From: Streptomyces sp. CC53 | GTDB taxonomy: Bacteria; Actinomycetota; Actinomycetes; Streptomycetales; Streptomycetaceae | Length of the DNA stretch: 64,000 nt | Reading direction: 5' to 3' | Assembly: GCF_001865245.1 (NCBI RefSeq) | Contig: NZ_MKXB01000144.1 | Span: 53,888 to 117,887 of the forward strand | Part shown: piece by piece, positions 24,694 to 33,086 of the stretch | Layout: each line of letters opens with the position of its first letter | Position numbering within the stretch: position 1 is the stretch's first letter | Position numbers and translations under genes: made by a program | The notes under the pieces: generated by a model | Seen by the model: the letters and a program-made list of their open reading frames with translations, nothing else | The model's database searches: none | What the model was told of the DNA's origin: nothing

Positions 24694-26091
24694 ATGACGG
24701 AAGTGCTGCTGCTGCTCGTGGCGCTGCTGCTCGCCCTGGCGTGCGGCGGGTTCGTCGCGGCCGAGTTCTCCCTCACCACGGTGGAGCGCGGCGCCCTGGA
24801 GGCGGCCGCCGAGCGCGGTGAGCGGGGAGCGCTCGGCGCGCTCAAGGCCGTGCGCTCGCTGACGTTCCAGCTGTCGGGGGCGCAGCTCGGCATCACCGTC
24901 ACCAACCTGGTCGTCGGCATGCTGGCGGAGCCGTCCGTCGCGCGGCTGCTGAGCGGTCCGATCCGCGGCCTCGGGCTGTCGGCGACCGCGGCGTCGTCGC
25001 TGGCCCTGGTGGTCGGCACGGCGCTGTCGACCGTCGTACTGATGGTGGTCGGCGAGCTCGTGCCGAAGAACTGGGCCATCTCGTCACCGCTCGCCGTCGC
25101 CAAGGTGGTGGGCACGCCGCAGCGGCTCTTCAGCACCGCGTTCAAGCCGCTGATCAGCCATCTCAACAACACCGCCAACCACACGGTCCGCAGGATGGGC
25201 CTGGAGCCCGCGGAGGAGCTCGCGTCCGCGCGCAGCCCTCAGGAGCTCGTGGCGCTCGCCCGGCACTCGGCCAGGGAGGGCGCGCTGGAGGCGGACACGG
25301 CGGAGCTGTTCGTCCGCACGCTCAACCTGGCGGAGCTCACCGCGGAGAACGTGATGACCCCGCGGGTGCAGGTGACCGCGCTGGAGGCACAGGCCACCGC
25401 CGAGGATGTCGCCAACGCCACGCGGGCGACCGGCCTGTCCCGCTTCCCCGTGTACCGCGGCAGCCTCGACACGGTCATCGGCACGGCCCACATCAAGGAC
25501 GTCCTGGCGATCCCGGCCGAACGGCGCCCCCGCACACCGGTCGTCGACCTGCTGCAGGAGCCGGTACTGGTGCCCGAGACGCTGACGGTGGACCGTCTGC
25601 TCGACCGGCTGTACGGCAGGGCACCGATGGCCGTCGTCATCGACGAGTACGGCGGCACGGCAGGCGTCGTGACGATCGAGGACATCGTGGAGGAGGTCGT
25701 GGGCGAGGTCCGCGACGAGCACGACCCGCACGAGACGCCCGACCTGGTGCGCGCGGGCGTGGACGCCGACGGACGGGCCCTGTGGTCGGCCGACGGCTCG
25801 GCCCGCGCGGACCAGTTGCGGTCCATCGGGATGCGCATGCCGAACGGACCGTACGAGACCCTGGCGGGGATGGTCGCGACGGCACTGGGACGGATCCCGG
25901 TCGCGGGGGACGGTGTCGAGGTCGCCGGCTGGCGGCTGGACGTCGTGGACGCCACCGGCCACCGCGCCGCGCGGATTACGCTGCACGCCCCGGCACCGGG
26001 CCCCGGCGGCAGACTCGGCGGCGGCGACCGCGACGACGGCGCGGAGGCCGGGGACGCCCACGGGGACGACGGCGGGGAGGTGGCGCCGTGA
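24694..26091 (+). CDS. CNNM/CorC-type membrane protein with CBS pair (first of a coupled pair)
   Basis: A 465-residue member of the DUF21-CBS-CorC family. The membrane domain (about 1-195) has CGGFVAAEFSLTTVERG and SGAQLGITVTNLVVGML; the CBS pair lies at about 215-340 with MTPRVQVTALEA and YGGTAGVVTIEDIVEEVVGE; the CorC_HlyC domain ends near 430 and is followed by an acidic low-complexity tail. The family is linked to divalent-cation transport. Its stop overlaps the start of a second, shorter member (GTGA), so the pair probably forms a heteromeric complex. A GGAGG site is present before the ATG. Confidence 0.9.
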   Translation: MTEVLLLLVALLLALACGGFVAAEFSLTTVERGALEAAAERGERGALGALKAVRSLTFQLSGAQLGITVTNLVVGMLAEPSVARLLSGPIRGLGLSATAASSLALVVGTALSTVVLMVVGELVPKNWAISSPLAVAKVVGTPQRLFSTAFKPLISHLNNTANHTVRRMGLEPAEELASARSPQELVALARHSAREGALEADTAELFVRTLNLAELTAENVMTPRVQVTALEAQATAEDVANATRATGLSRFPVYRGSLDTVIGTAHIKDVLAIPAERRPRTPVVDLLQEPVLVPETLTVDRLLDRLYGRAPMAVVIDEYGGTAGVVTIEDIVEEVVGEVRDEHDPHETPDLVRAGVDADGRALWSADGSARADQLRSIGMRMPNGPYETLAGMVATALGRIPVAGDGVEVAGWRLDVVDATGHRAARITLHAPAPGPGGRLGGGDRDDGAEAGDAHGDDGGEVAP

Positions 26092-27110
26092 CCGCGGTCC
26101 AGCTGCTGATCGGCTTCCTGACGCTGGTGCTGAACGCGTTCTTCGTCGGCGCCGAGTTCGCCCTCATCTCGGTGCGGCGCAGCCAGATCGAACCGCAGGC
26201 CGAGGCGGGGAACCGGCGGGCCCCCAGCGTCCTGTGGGGCCTGGAGCACGTGTCGGCGCTGCTGGCGGCCGCGCAGCTCGGCATCACGCTGTCGACGCTG
26301 GTGCTCGGCATCGTCGCGGAGCCGGCCATCGCGCACCTGCTGGAGCCGCTCTTCGAGGCGCTCGGCGTGCCGCACGGGCTGGTGCACCCCATCGCGTTCG
26401 TGATCGCCCTGACCGTGGCGACGTACCTGCACATGCTGCTGGGCGAGATGATCCCGAAGAACGTCGCCCTGGCCGAACCGGTCCGCACGGCGCTGCTGCT
26501 GGGGCCTCCGCTGGTGGCGGTCGCCCGCACTCTCCGCCCGGTCATCTTCACGGTCAACGCGTTCGCCAACGGACTGCTGCGGCTGCTGCGGGTGGAGACC
26601 AGGGACGCGGTCACGGCGACCTTCTCCGACGACGAGCTGGCCCGGATGGTGACCGACGCCGGGGACGCCGGACTGCTGGACGACCGGGCCGCGGAGCGCC
26701 TGCACGACGCGTTGGAGCTGGGCCGCCGACCGGTGCGGGACGTGGTGATGCCCGTGGAGCGGGTGGTGTACGCGCAGCGGGGCGTCTCGGCGGCGGACCT
26801 GGAGGGGCTGTCGGCGCGGTCGGGGTTCTCCCGCTTCCCCGTGGTCGACCCGCATCGCCGCATCCTCGGCTACCTGCACGTGAAGGACGCGCTGGACATC
26901 GTGCCCCGGGAGCTGCCGCTGCCGGACGCCGCGCTGCGGCCGATCGCCAGGGTGCGGGCGGCGACCCCGCTGGACGACGTGCTGACGGCCATGCGCCGCA
27001 GCCGCACGCACCTGGCGGCCGTGCTCGACGACGACGGGCGGATGGCGGGCCTGGTCACGATGGAGGACGTCCTGCGGGAACTGGTCGGCGGCCGCCCCCC
27101 GGCGGAGTGA
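26088..27110 (+). CDS. CNNM/CorC-type membrane protein lacking the C-terminal CorC domain (second of the pair)
   Basis: A 340-residue DUF21-CBS protein. The membrane domain opens with NAFFVGAEFALISVRRSQ and has AAAQLGITLSTLVLGIVAEP, both family signatures; the CBS pair (about 205-335) ends in LVTMEDVLRELVGG. Unlike the upstream partner it stops after the CBS module, so the CorC_HlyC domain is missing by design rather than by truncation, as is common for the second gene of such pairs. The GTG start overlaps the upstream TGA. Confidence 0.9.
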   Translation: MTAVQLLIGFLTLVLNAFFVGAEFALISVRRSQIEPQAEAGNRRAPSVLWGLEHVSALLAAAQLGITLSTLVLGIVAEPAIAHLLEPLFEALGVPHGLVHPIAFVIALTVATYLHMLLGEMIPKNVALAEPVRTALLLGPPLVAVARTLRPVIFTVNAFANGLLRLLRVETRDAVTATFSDDELARMVTDAGDAGLLDDRAAERLHDALELGRRPVRDVVMPVERVVYAQRGVSAADLEGLSARSGFSRFPVVDPHRRILGYLHVKDALDIVPRELPLPDAALRPIARVRAATPLDDVLTAMRRSRTHLAAVLDDDGRMAGLVTMEDVLRELVGGRPPAE

Positions 27111-27120
27111 CGTCCCCGGC

Positions 27121-27149
27121 CGGACACCCGACATACCGCACGGTATGAT
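27121..27149 (+). promoter_or_regulatory. Promoter with overlapping TetR-type operator, leaderless
   Basis: CGGACA (27121-27126) and TATGAT (27144-27149) form a -35/-10 pair with 17-bp spacing. The -10 box overlaps the perfect palindrome CATACCG-CA-CGGTATG (27132-27147). The expected transcription start is only a few bases before the ATG at 27159 and there is no Shine-Dalgarno sequence, so the mRNA is probably leaderless. The palindrome has the look of a TetR-family operator placed to block RNA polymerase. Confidence 0.7.
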
Positions 27150-27158
27150 CGCTGGGCC

Positions 27159-27938
27159 ATGAAGACCACTGCCACCTACACGAGTTTCGTCGCGGTCGGC
27201 GACAGCTTCACCGAGGGCATGTCCGACCTGCTGCCGGACGGCACCTACCGGGGCTGGGCCGATCTGCTGGCGGCCCGCCTCGCCGCACGCTCCCCCGACT
27301 TCCGGTACGCCAACCTCGCCGTGCGCGGCAAGCTGATCGGACAGATCGTCGACGAGCAGGTGGCTCCCGCCGCCACGATGCGCGCCGACGTGGTGACGCT
27401 CGTGGGCGGCCTCAACGACACCTTGCGACCCTCGTGCGACATGGGGCGGGTGCGGGCCCTGCTGGAGGAGGCGGTGGAGCGCCTCGCGCCGTCGTGCGGC
27501 CGACTCGTCCTGATGCGCAGCCCCGGCCGCCGCGGCCCGGTCATGGAGCGCTTCCGGCCCCGGATGGAGGCACTCTTCTCGCACATCGACGAGCTCGCCG
27601 CCCGGCACGGGGCCGTGGTCGTCGACCTGTACGGCGCCGAGGCGCTCGGCGATCCGCGGCTGTGGGACGTGGACCGGCTCCACCTGACGGCGGAGGGCCA
27701 CCGGCGGGTCGCCGAGGCGGTGTGGCAGGCGCTGGGCCTGGCGCCGGAGGAGGACTGGCGGGCGCCGCTGCCCCCGGCGCTGCGGCCGCCCTGGCTGGAG
27801 CGGAGGGTGGGCGACCTCCGGTTCGCGCGGGAACACCTGGGGCCGTGGATCGGGCGGCGGCTCACCGGCCGCTCGTCGGGGGACGGCCGCCCCGCCAAGC
27901 GCCCGGACCTGCTGCCGTACGAGGCGCCCGCGTCGTGA
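27159..27938 (+). CDS. SGNH/GDSL-type hydrolase
   Basis: A 259-residue cytosolic esterase/lipase-like enzyme of the SGNH family. Block I with the Ser nucleophile is VAVGDSFTEGMSD (about residues 11-23), the oxyanion Gly is in NLAVRGKLIGQ, the Asn in LVGGLNDTLRP, and the Asp-x-x-His pair in DVDRLHLTAEGH. No signal peptide is seen. The C-terminal 60 residues are rich in Arg and Pro. The natural substrate is unknown. Expression is probably under a TetR-like repressor acting at the palindrome just upstream. Confidence 0.88.
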   Translation: MKTTATYTSFVAVGDSFTEGMSDLLPDGTYRGWADLLAARLAARSPDFRYANLAVRGKLIGQIVDEQVAPAATMRADVVTLVGGLNDTLRPSCDMGRVRALLEEAVERLAPSCGRLVLMRSPGRRGPVMERFRPRMEALFSHIDELAARHGAVVVDLYGAEALGDPRLWDVDRLHLTAEGHRRVAEAVWQALGLAPEEDWRAPLPPALRPPWLERRVGDLRFAREHLGPWIGRRLTGRSSGDGRPAKRPDLLPYEAPAS

Positions 27939-28046
27939 CGGCGGCGCGGCGGGCCCGCAGGTCCGGCACGTGACGGGGCTCTCGTAGCAAGCCACAATCA
28001 AGGGCGCCGCGCCGGCCTGCACGAACCGCCAGTAGAATGCGGTCAC

Positions 28047-29480
28047 GTGACTGCCAAGCCCCGCATCCCCAATGTCCTCGCCGGCCGCTACGCCTCCGCC
28101 GAACTCGCCGTCCTGTGGTCCCCCGAAGAAAAGGTGAGGCTGGAGCGGCGGCTGTGGCTCGCCGTGCTGCGCGCCCAGAAGGAACTCGGGATCGAGGTGT
28201 CGGACGCCGCCCTCGCCGACTACGAGCGCGTCCTCGACCAGGTGGACCTGGCGTCGATCGCCGAGCGTGAGAAGGGCACGCGGCATGACGTGAAGGCCCG
28301 GATCGAGGAGTTCAACGCGCTCGCCGGCCACGAGCAGGTCCACAAGGGCATGACCTCGCGCGATCTGACCGAGAACGTCGAGCAGCTGCAGGTGCGGCTG
28401 TCGCTCGAACTGGTGCGGGACCGCACGGTCGCGGTGCTGGCCCGGCTCGGCAGGCTGTCCGCCGAGTACGGCGAACTGGTCATGGCGGGCCGCTCGCACA
28501 ACGTGGCCGCGCAGGCCACCACCCTCGGCAAGCGCTTCGCCACCGCGGCGGACGAGCTGCTGGTGGCGTACGCGCGCCTTGAGGAGCTGCTGGGCCGCTA
28601 CCCGCTGCGCGGCATCAAGGGCCCGGTCGGCACGGCGCAGGACATGCTGGACCTGCTGGGCGGCGACGCGGGCAAGCTCGCCGAGCTGGAGGACCGGATC
28701 GCCGGCCACCTGGGCTTCGGGCAGGCGTTCACGTCCGTCGGCCAGGTCTACCCGCGCTCGCTGGACTACGAGGTCGTGACGTCGCTGGTGCAGCTGGCCG
28801 CGGCACCGTCGTCGCTGGCGAAGACGATCCGGCTGATGGCCGGGCACGAGCTGGTGACCGAGGGGTTCAAGCCGGGCCAGGTCGGCTCGTCCGCGATGCC
28901 GCACAAGATGAACACCCGCTCGTGCGAGCGCGTCAACGGCCTCATGGTGGTGCTGCGCGGATACGCGTCGATGGCCGGCGAGCTGGCGGGCGACCAGTGG
29001 AACGAGGGCGACGTGTCCTGCTCCGTGGTGCGCCGCATCGCCCTGCCCGATGCGTTCTTCGCCTTCGACGGGCTCCTGGAGACGTTCCTGACCGTGCTCG
29101 ACGAGTTCGGCGCGTTCCCCGCGGTCGTGGCCCGGGAGCTGGACCGTTACCTGCCGTTCCTGGCCACCACCAAGGTGCTGATGGCGTCGGTGCGGGCGGG
29201 CGTGGGCCGCGAGGAGGCGCACGAGGCGATCAAGGAGAACGCGGTGGCGTCCGCGCTGGCGATGCGCGAGCAGGGCGCGGAGCGCAACGAGCTGCTGGAC
29301 AAGCTGGCGGCGGACTCCCGCATTCCGCTGGACCGGGCGGGCCTGGACGCGCTGATGGCGGACAAGCTGTCCTTCACCGGCGCGGCCGCCGGCCAGGTGG
29401 GCGCGGTCGTCTCCCGGATCGAGGAGGTCGTCAAGCAGCGGCCGCAGGCAGCCGCCTACACGCCGGGCGCCATCCTCTGA
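28047..29480 (+). CDS. purB: Adenylosuccinate lyase
   Basis: A 477-residue enzyme of purine synthesis that removes fumarate from SAICAR and from adenylosuccinate. The signature loop is QVGSSAMPHKMNTRSCERV, with TSRDLTENVEQLQ and GRSHNVAAQATTLGKR as the other active-site segments; the catalytic Ser is in the SSAMPHK loop. Length and order agree with the fumarase/aspartase superfamily. The GTG start at 28047 is preceded by a TAGAAT -10 box (28033-28038), close enough that the transcript would be leaderless or nearly so. The mug gene begins one base after its stop. Confidence 0.95.
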   Translation: MTAKPRIPNVLAGRYASAELAVLWSPEEKVRLERRLWLAVLRAQKELGIEVSDAALADYERVLDQVDLASIAEREKGTRHDVKARIEEFNALAGHEQVHKGMTSRDLTENVEQLQVRLSLELVRDRTVAVLARLGRLSAEYGELVMAGRSHNVAAQATTLGKRFATAADELLVAYARLEELLGRYPLRGIKGPVGTAQDMLDLLGGDAGKLAELEDRIAGHLGFGQAFTSVGQVYPRSLDYEVVTSLVQLAAAPSSLAKTIRLMAGHELVTEGFKPGQVGSSAMPHKMNTRSCERVNGLMVVLRGYASMAGELAGDQWNEGDVSCSVVRRIALPDAFFAFDGLLETFLTVLDEFGAFPAVVARELDRYLPFLATTKVLMASVRAGVGREEAHEAIKENAVASALAMREQGAERNELLDKLAADSRIPLDRAGLDALMADKLSFTGAAAGQVGAVVSRIEEVVKQRPQAAAYTPGAIL

Positions 29481-29481
29481 C

Positions 29482-30093
29482 ATGTCCTCACGCGGGACCC
29501 CCCGCCGCTCCGGCGGGGACGCACCCCCGGCCGTACGCGGTCTGCCCCGGGCGGGACTCGCCTCGCCCGGGGGCGCCGCCGCGGTCCCCGACGTGGTCGC
29601 GCGCGGCCTCTCCGTGCTGTTCTGCGGCATCAACCCGAGCCTGATGTCGGCGGCCACGGGCCACCACTTCGCACGGCCGGGGAACCGCTTCTGGCCCGTG
29701 CTGCACCTCGCCGGCTTCACCCCGCGGCAGCTGCGGCCGGCGGAGCAGGAGGAGCTGCTCGCGTACGGGCTCGGGATCACGAACCTGGTCGCGCGCGCCA
29801 CGGCCCGGGCCGACGAGCTGGGCGCCGCCGAGTTGCAGGAGGGCGGCCTACTGCTGGCGGAGAAGGCGGAGCAGCTCCGTCCGCGGCGACTCGCGATCGT
29901 CGGCGTCACCGCGTACCGGACCGCCTTCGGCGAGAAGAAGGCCCGCATCGGGCCGCAGGAGCGGCGGATCGGCGGCACCCGGGTGTGGGTGCTCCCGAAC
30001 CCGAGCGGGCTGAACGCGCACTGGACGGCGCGGACGATGGCCGAGGAGTACGCCAGGCTGCGTGCGGCCGTCACGGAGGATCCGTCTCGGTGA
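29482..30093 (+). CDS. mug: G/U mismatch-specific uracil-DNA glycosylase
   Basis: A 203-residue base-excision-repair enzyme that removes uracil or ethenocytosine opposite guanine. The two Mug motifs are LFCGINPSLMSAATG (about residues 48-62) and LPNPSGLNAHW (about 172-182), and HHFARPGNRFWPVLHLAGF is typical. The enzyme core starts near residue 40; the first 40 residues are low-complexity and a strong hairpin lies in them, so the real start may be a GTG at about 29590. In the long reading the ATG follows the purB stop by one base. The 3' end overlaps the convergent gene by 23 bp. Confidence 0.9.
   Translation: MSSRGTPRRSGGDAPPAVRGLPRAGLASPGGAAAVPDVVARGLSVLFCGINPSLMSAATGHHFARPGNRFWPVLHLAGFTPRQLRPAEQEELLAYGLGITNLVARATARADELGAAELQEGGLLLAEKAEQLRPRRLAIVGVTAYRTAFGEKKARIGPQERRIGGTRVWVLPNPSGLNAHWTARTMAEEYARLRAAVTEDPSR
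29500..29518 (+). terminator. Hairpin just after purB, inside the first codons assigned to mug
   Basis: CCCCGCCG (29500-29507) and CGGCGGGG (29511-29518) pair perfectly over a three-base loop. It is 20 bp past the purB stop. If mug starts further downstream, this is a natural terminator for purB; if not, it could slow the coupled translation of mug. Confidence 0.45.
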
Positions 30094-30505
30094 CGACGGC
30101 GAGGAGCTGGAAGGGCAGCTCGGTGTCCCACTGCGAGACGCCGAGCGCCGCCCAGCGGCCGTCCACCCGCCACAGGTGCAGGTCCGGTACGTGGTTGCTC
30201 AGAGCGGCCCACGGCTCCGGAACGTCCTCGCCCTCCAGGGTGCGCTGGAACACCGACCAGAGGCTGAACACCTGGGGCGCTCCCCAGCGGGCCGCGAGCA
30301 GGGCGCTGAGAGCGTCCCGCTCCGCCTCGTACTGCTCGGCGACCTGCTCCCGACGGCTCACGTCCTCCCAGAGGTCCTCGCTGGTGGCGAGCTCCGCTAT
30401 GTGGTAGCCCGGGCCGCTCTCGCCCATGCTCGATCTGCCGCGCCGCCTGGGGAAGGGCAGGAGGCGCAGCGCGTCGACGGTCGCGAGGTGCCGGGCGGTG
30501 GTCAT
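30071..30505 (-). CDS. Hypothetical protein
   Basis: A 144-residue soluble protein I do not recognise by function. It starts MTTARHLATVDALRLLPFP and has a charged helical middle (SRREQVAEQYEAERDALSAL) and a mixed beta-type C-terminal half (LHLWRVDGRWAALGVSQWD, LPFQLLAVV). The shape suggests a small conserved actinomycete protein rather than chance coding. An ATG 27 codons further in (at about 30426) is an alternative start. It overlaps the convergent mug gene by 23 bp. Confidence 0.7.
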   Translation of the reverse strand: MTTARHLATVDALRLLPFPRRRGRSSMGESGPGYHIAELATSEDLWEDVSRREQVAEQYEAERDALSALLAARWGAPQVFSLWSVFQRTLEGEDVPEPWAALSNHVPDLHLWRVDGRWAALGVSQWDTELPFQLLAVVTETDPP

Positions 30506-30935
30506 GCGTCCAGTAAAGCGGCCGCCACTGACAACTGGCGTCGCGTCAGGTCGCCCACCGACTGCCTGGGCGCGCCCACCCGCGGGCCGGGCCGCGGGCA
30601 GGACGGGTGCGGGTCGCGGGCAGGACGGGTGCGGGGCACAGCGCGGGCCGCGGCCCGGATCCCGGCCGACACCGTGTGCGTCACGGGTCCGCGGGACCGG
30701 GACGGACGCGCGGGACCGGTACGGGGCGCGGCGCGGGGGCGGTGAACGGCGCCGGGCGGGCGGTGAACGGTGCCGGGCCCGGCGGTGGCGCGCGGCGGCC
30801 TCCCATCCCGTGCGGAACCCGTGCCGGGCTGGCGCGGCCGTGGCCCGGGTCGCCGCCGGGCAGGGCATTGAGTACGATCCGCCAGACACCCGACAGGCGA
30901 CCCGCGGAACGGGGCACGAGCTGGGAGGACACACG
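30506..30935. repeat. Intergenic region with two families of short tandem repeats, no gene seen
   Basis: A 22-bp unit starting GCGGGCAGGACGGGTGCGGG occurs twice in tandem (30594-30615 and 30616-30636), and a 21-bp unit GGCGGTGAACGG(C/T)GCCGGGC occurs twice (30738-30758, 30759-30779). The rest is GC-rich without a protein-like frame. The promoter of the ROK gene should lie in the last 100 bp. Confidence 0.7.
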
Positions 30936-32093
30936 GTGGGGCGGCTGACCGGCGGGGACCCGTCGCTGCTGCGGCGGATCAACTCCGCGGTGGTACTCCA
31001 TGCGCTGCGGAACGGCGAGGCCCGCACGCTGACCGACCTCTCACGTCTCACGGGCCTCTCCCGCCCCACGGTGGAGGGGGTGACCGAGGGCCTCGTCGAG
31101 GCGGGCCTCGTGATGGAGGCGGCACCGGAGGAAGGCGAGGTGCGGCGCCAGGGGCGGCCCGCCCGCCGCTTCCGGTTCCGCGCCGAGGCGGGGCACCTGC
31201 TGGGCGTCGAGATCGGCCCGCACCGGGTGTCGGCGCTGCTGTCCGGCTTGGACGGGCGGATCATCGGCGCGGGCCAGCGGGCGGTCGCGGAGTCCGCCTC
31301 GGCGGACGAGCGGCTGGACCGGGTCCGTACCGTGGTCGCCGACGTGCTGCGCCGTACGGGGGTGCCCCGGGGCGGGCTGCGGGCGGTCGGCGTGGGCACG
31401 CCCGGCATCGTGGAGGCGGACGGGCGGGTGCGGCTCGGCACGGCGCTGCCCGGCTGGACCGGGCTGGCGCTGGGCGACCGGCTTCGGCGGTCGTTCCGCT
31501 GCCCCGTGCTGGTGGAGAACGACGCGAACGCGGCGGCCGTGGCCGAGCACTGGAAGGGCGCGGGCATCGACTCGGACGACATCGTGTTCGTGCTGGCCGG
31601 GCTGAGCCCGGGCGCGGGTTCCCTGATCGGGGGACGACTGCACCGGGGTTTCGGCGGGGCCGCCGGGGAGATCGGGGCGCTGCACCTGCTGGGTCGGGGG
31701 GACGCGCCTGAGGCCCTGCTGTCGACGACGGACGAGCCGCTGCACCCGCTGGACGAGCAGGCGGTGGCGGAGGTGTTCGCCCGTGCGCGTACGGGCGACG
31801 AGCGGGCGCGGGCCGCGGTGGACCGGTTCACGGAGCGGCTGGTGCACGACGTGGCGGCCCTGGTGCTGGCGCTCGATCCGGAGTTGGTGGTGGTCGGCGG
31901 GTGGGCGGCGGGCCTGGACGGGATCCTTCCGCCGTTGCGGGAGCAGTTGGCGCGTTTCTGCCTGCGGCCGCCGAGAGTGGAGCTGTCGCTGCTGGGCGAG
32001 GCGGCCGTGGCGACGGGTGCGCTGCGGCTCGCGCTCGACCACGTGGAGGAGCAGTTGTTCGCCGTGGAGGGGACGGTGACGGCGCGCCGCTGA
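30936..32093 (+). CDS. ROK family transcriptional regulator / sugar kinase-like protein
   Basis: A 385-residue ROK protein. An N-terminal winged helix (about residues 8-65: LLRRINSAVVLHALRNGEA, TDLSRLTGLSRPTVEGVTEG) is followed by an actin-fold sugar-kinase-like domain with GVGTPGIV, VENDANAAAVAEHW and GGAAGEIGALHL. The usual zinc-binding cysteine cluster after the G-E-I-G segment is not evident. With the DNA-binding domain present, it is best read as a sugar-responsive repressor. The GTG at 30936 follows GGGAGGA at seven bases and replaces longer readings that would run through repeats. It converges with the GntR gene. Confidence 0.88.
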   Translation: MGRLTGGDPSLLRRINSAVVLHALRNGEARTLTDLSRLTGLSRPTVEGVTEGLVEAGLVMEAAPEEGEVRRQGRPARRFRFRAEAGHLLGVEIGPHRVSALLSGLDGRIIGAGQRAVAESASADERLDRVRTVVADVLRRTGVPRGGLRAVGVGTPGIVEADGRVRLGTALPGWTGLALGDRLRRSFRCPVLVENDANAAAVAEHWKGAGIDSDDIVFVLAGLSPGAGSLIGGRLHRGFGGAAGEIGALHLLGRGDAPEALLSTTDEPLHPLDEQAVAEVFARARTGDERARAAVDRFTERLVHDVAALVLALDPELVVVGGWAAGLDGILPPLREQLARFCLRPPRVELSLLGEAAVATGALRLALDHVEEQLFAVEGTVTARR

Positions 32094-32105
32094 GGCCCGC
32101 CGGCG

Positions 32106-32852
32106 TCAGGAGGCGATCTGGAGGTCGCCGACGTCCCCGAAGGTCAGCCGGCAGGTGTCGGCGCGGTAGGTGGCGACGGACACGGCGGCGGTGCGCCCGG
32201 CGGAGAAGTAGCGGGTGGTGACGACGAGGACGGGGGCGCCGGGGAGCCGGTCGAGCTCCTTGGCGTCGTCGGCGCGGGCGGAGCCCAGCTCGACGGCCCG
32301 GTCCTGGCCGTCCAGGGGCAGCAGCTGGAGTTCCCGCAGCACTCCCCGGGCGAGTGCGTCGCCCGGGGTGCTGCCGGACGTCACGAGGGCCGGGACGGAC
32401 ACGGCGGGAACGTAGAGCTGTTCGGCGGCCACGGACTGGCCGTGGGTGGCACGCAGCCTGCGGATGGCGTACACGGACCGGGCGTCGTCCCCCTCGCAGT
32501 CCAGGAGGCCGGCCACGGCGGGGGGTGGTGCGATGACGGAGCAGTCGACGGCCTGCCAGCTGCCGTCGCCGGTCGCAGGCCAGTGGTGGCGGGCGGTGGA
32601 GACGTCCACGCCGACGCGCGGCGGGGCCACGGTGGTGCCGACGCCGCGGCGGCGCTGGAGGCGCCCTTCCAGTTCGAGCTGCTCCAGTGCCTGGCGCAGC
32701 GTGGCACGGGCGACCCCGAAACGCGCCGCGAGCTCGCGCTCGTTGGGAAGGATCTGGCCGACTTCGAACTCGGAGTCGAGCGCTTCGCTGATCACGGTCT
32801 TCAGGTGCCAGTACTTCGGCTCCGGCACCGACTCCAGCTGTGTGGTCCCCAC
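32106..32852 (-). CDS. GntR-family transcriptional regulator with UTRA domain
   Basis: A 248-residue HutC/DasR-type regulator. The winged helix (about residues 10-80) shows ILPNERELAARFGVARATLRQ and LEQLELEGRLQRRRGVGTTV; the UTRA ligand domain fills the rest, with SVYAIRRLRATHG and VLVVTTRYFSAGRTAAVSVA. UTRA proteins sense small metabolites, often phosphosugars or amino-acid derivatives. The GTG at 32852 is preceded by GGAGGATCAGG. Its own promoter (TTGACC/17 bp/TATGGT) overlaps a TTGGTC-AA-GACCAA palindrome, the operator type bound by this subfamily, so autoregulation is likely. Confidence 0.9.
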   Translation of the reverse strand: MGTTQLESVPEPKYWHLKTVISEALDSEFEVGQILPNERELAARFGVARATLRQALEQLELEGRLQRRRGVGTTVAPPRVGVDVSTARHHWPATGDGSWQAVDCSVIAPPPAVAGLLDCEGDDARSVYAIRRLRATHGQSVAAEQLYVPAVSVPALVTSGSTPGDALARGVLRELQLLPLDGQDRAVELGSARADDAKELDRLPGAPVLVVTTRYFSAGRTAAVSVATYRADTCRLTFGDVGDLQIAS

Positions 32853-32930
32853 CCTGATCCTCCGCGATCGCCGTACCCGGAACGACTTTCCGCGACGTTC
32901 TTTATTAAAGGTTCCTTCACTAACCCTTGG

Positions 32931-32965
32931 ACCATAGGCCCGGGGCCCGACTTGGTCAAGACCAA
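32931..32965 (-). promoter_or_regulatory. GntR promoter with dre-like operator
   Basis: On the minus strand TTGACC (plus 32954-32959) and TATGGT (plus 32931-32936) form a -35/-10 pair with 17-bp spacing. The palindrome TTGGTC-AA-GACCAA (32952-32965) covers the -35 box. Its core TGGTC-NN-GACCA is the known pattern of DasR-like GntR operators in streptomycetes. Confidence 0.75.
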
Positions 32966-33013
32966 TCGTCGGCCCTCCGCGCGTCGGCGGGGCGCAATCC
33001 GGACAAGGGGCCC

Positions 33014-33042
33014 TTGAACTCCTGGCTACCAGTCGGTAATTC
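33014..33042 (+). promoter_or_regulatory. Promoter of the alpha/beta hydrolase gene
   Basis: TTGAAC (33014-33019) and TAATTC (33037-33042) are separated by 17 bp, with the transcription start expected near 33049 and an untranslated leader of about 40 bases. The GntR operator lies about 50 bp upstream, so the GntR protein could also influence this divergent gene. Confidence 0.6.
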
Positions 33043-33086
33043 TTGCTGACGCGCAGGTGGGCGCGGCAGACGGAGGGGCGGGCAGC

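Noticed and set aside
25239-30212. Minus-strand open frame of more than 1600 codons
   Set aside because: Antisense to the CNNM pair, SGNH hydrolase, purB and mug, all with clear motifs. The composition is typical of a chance frame.
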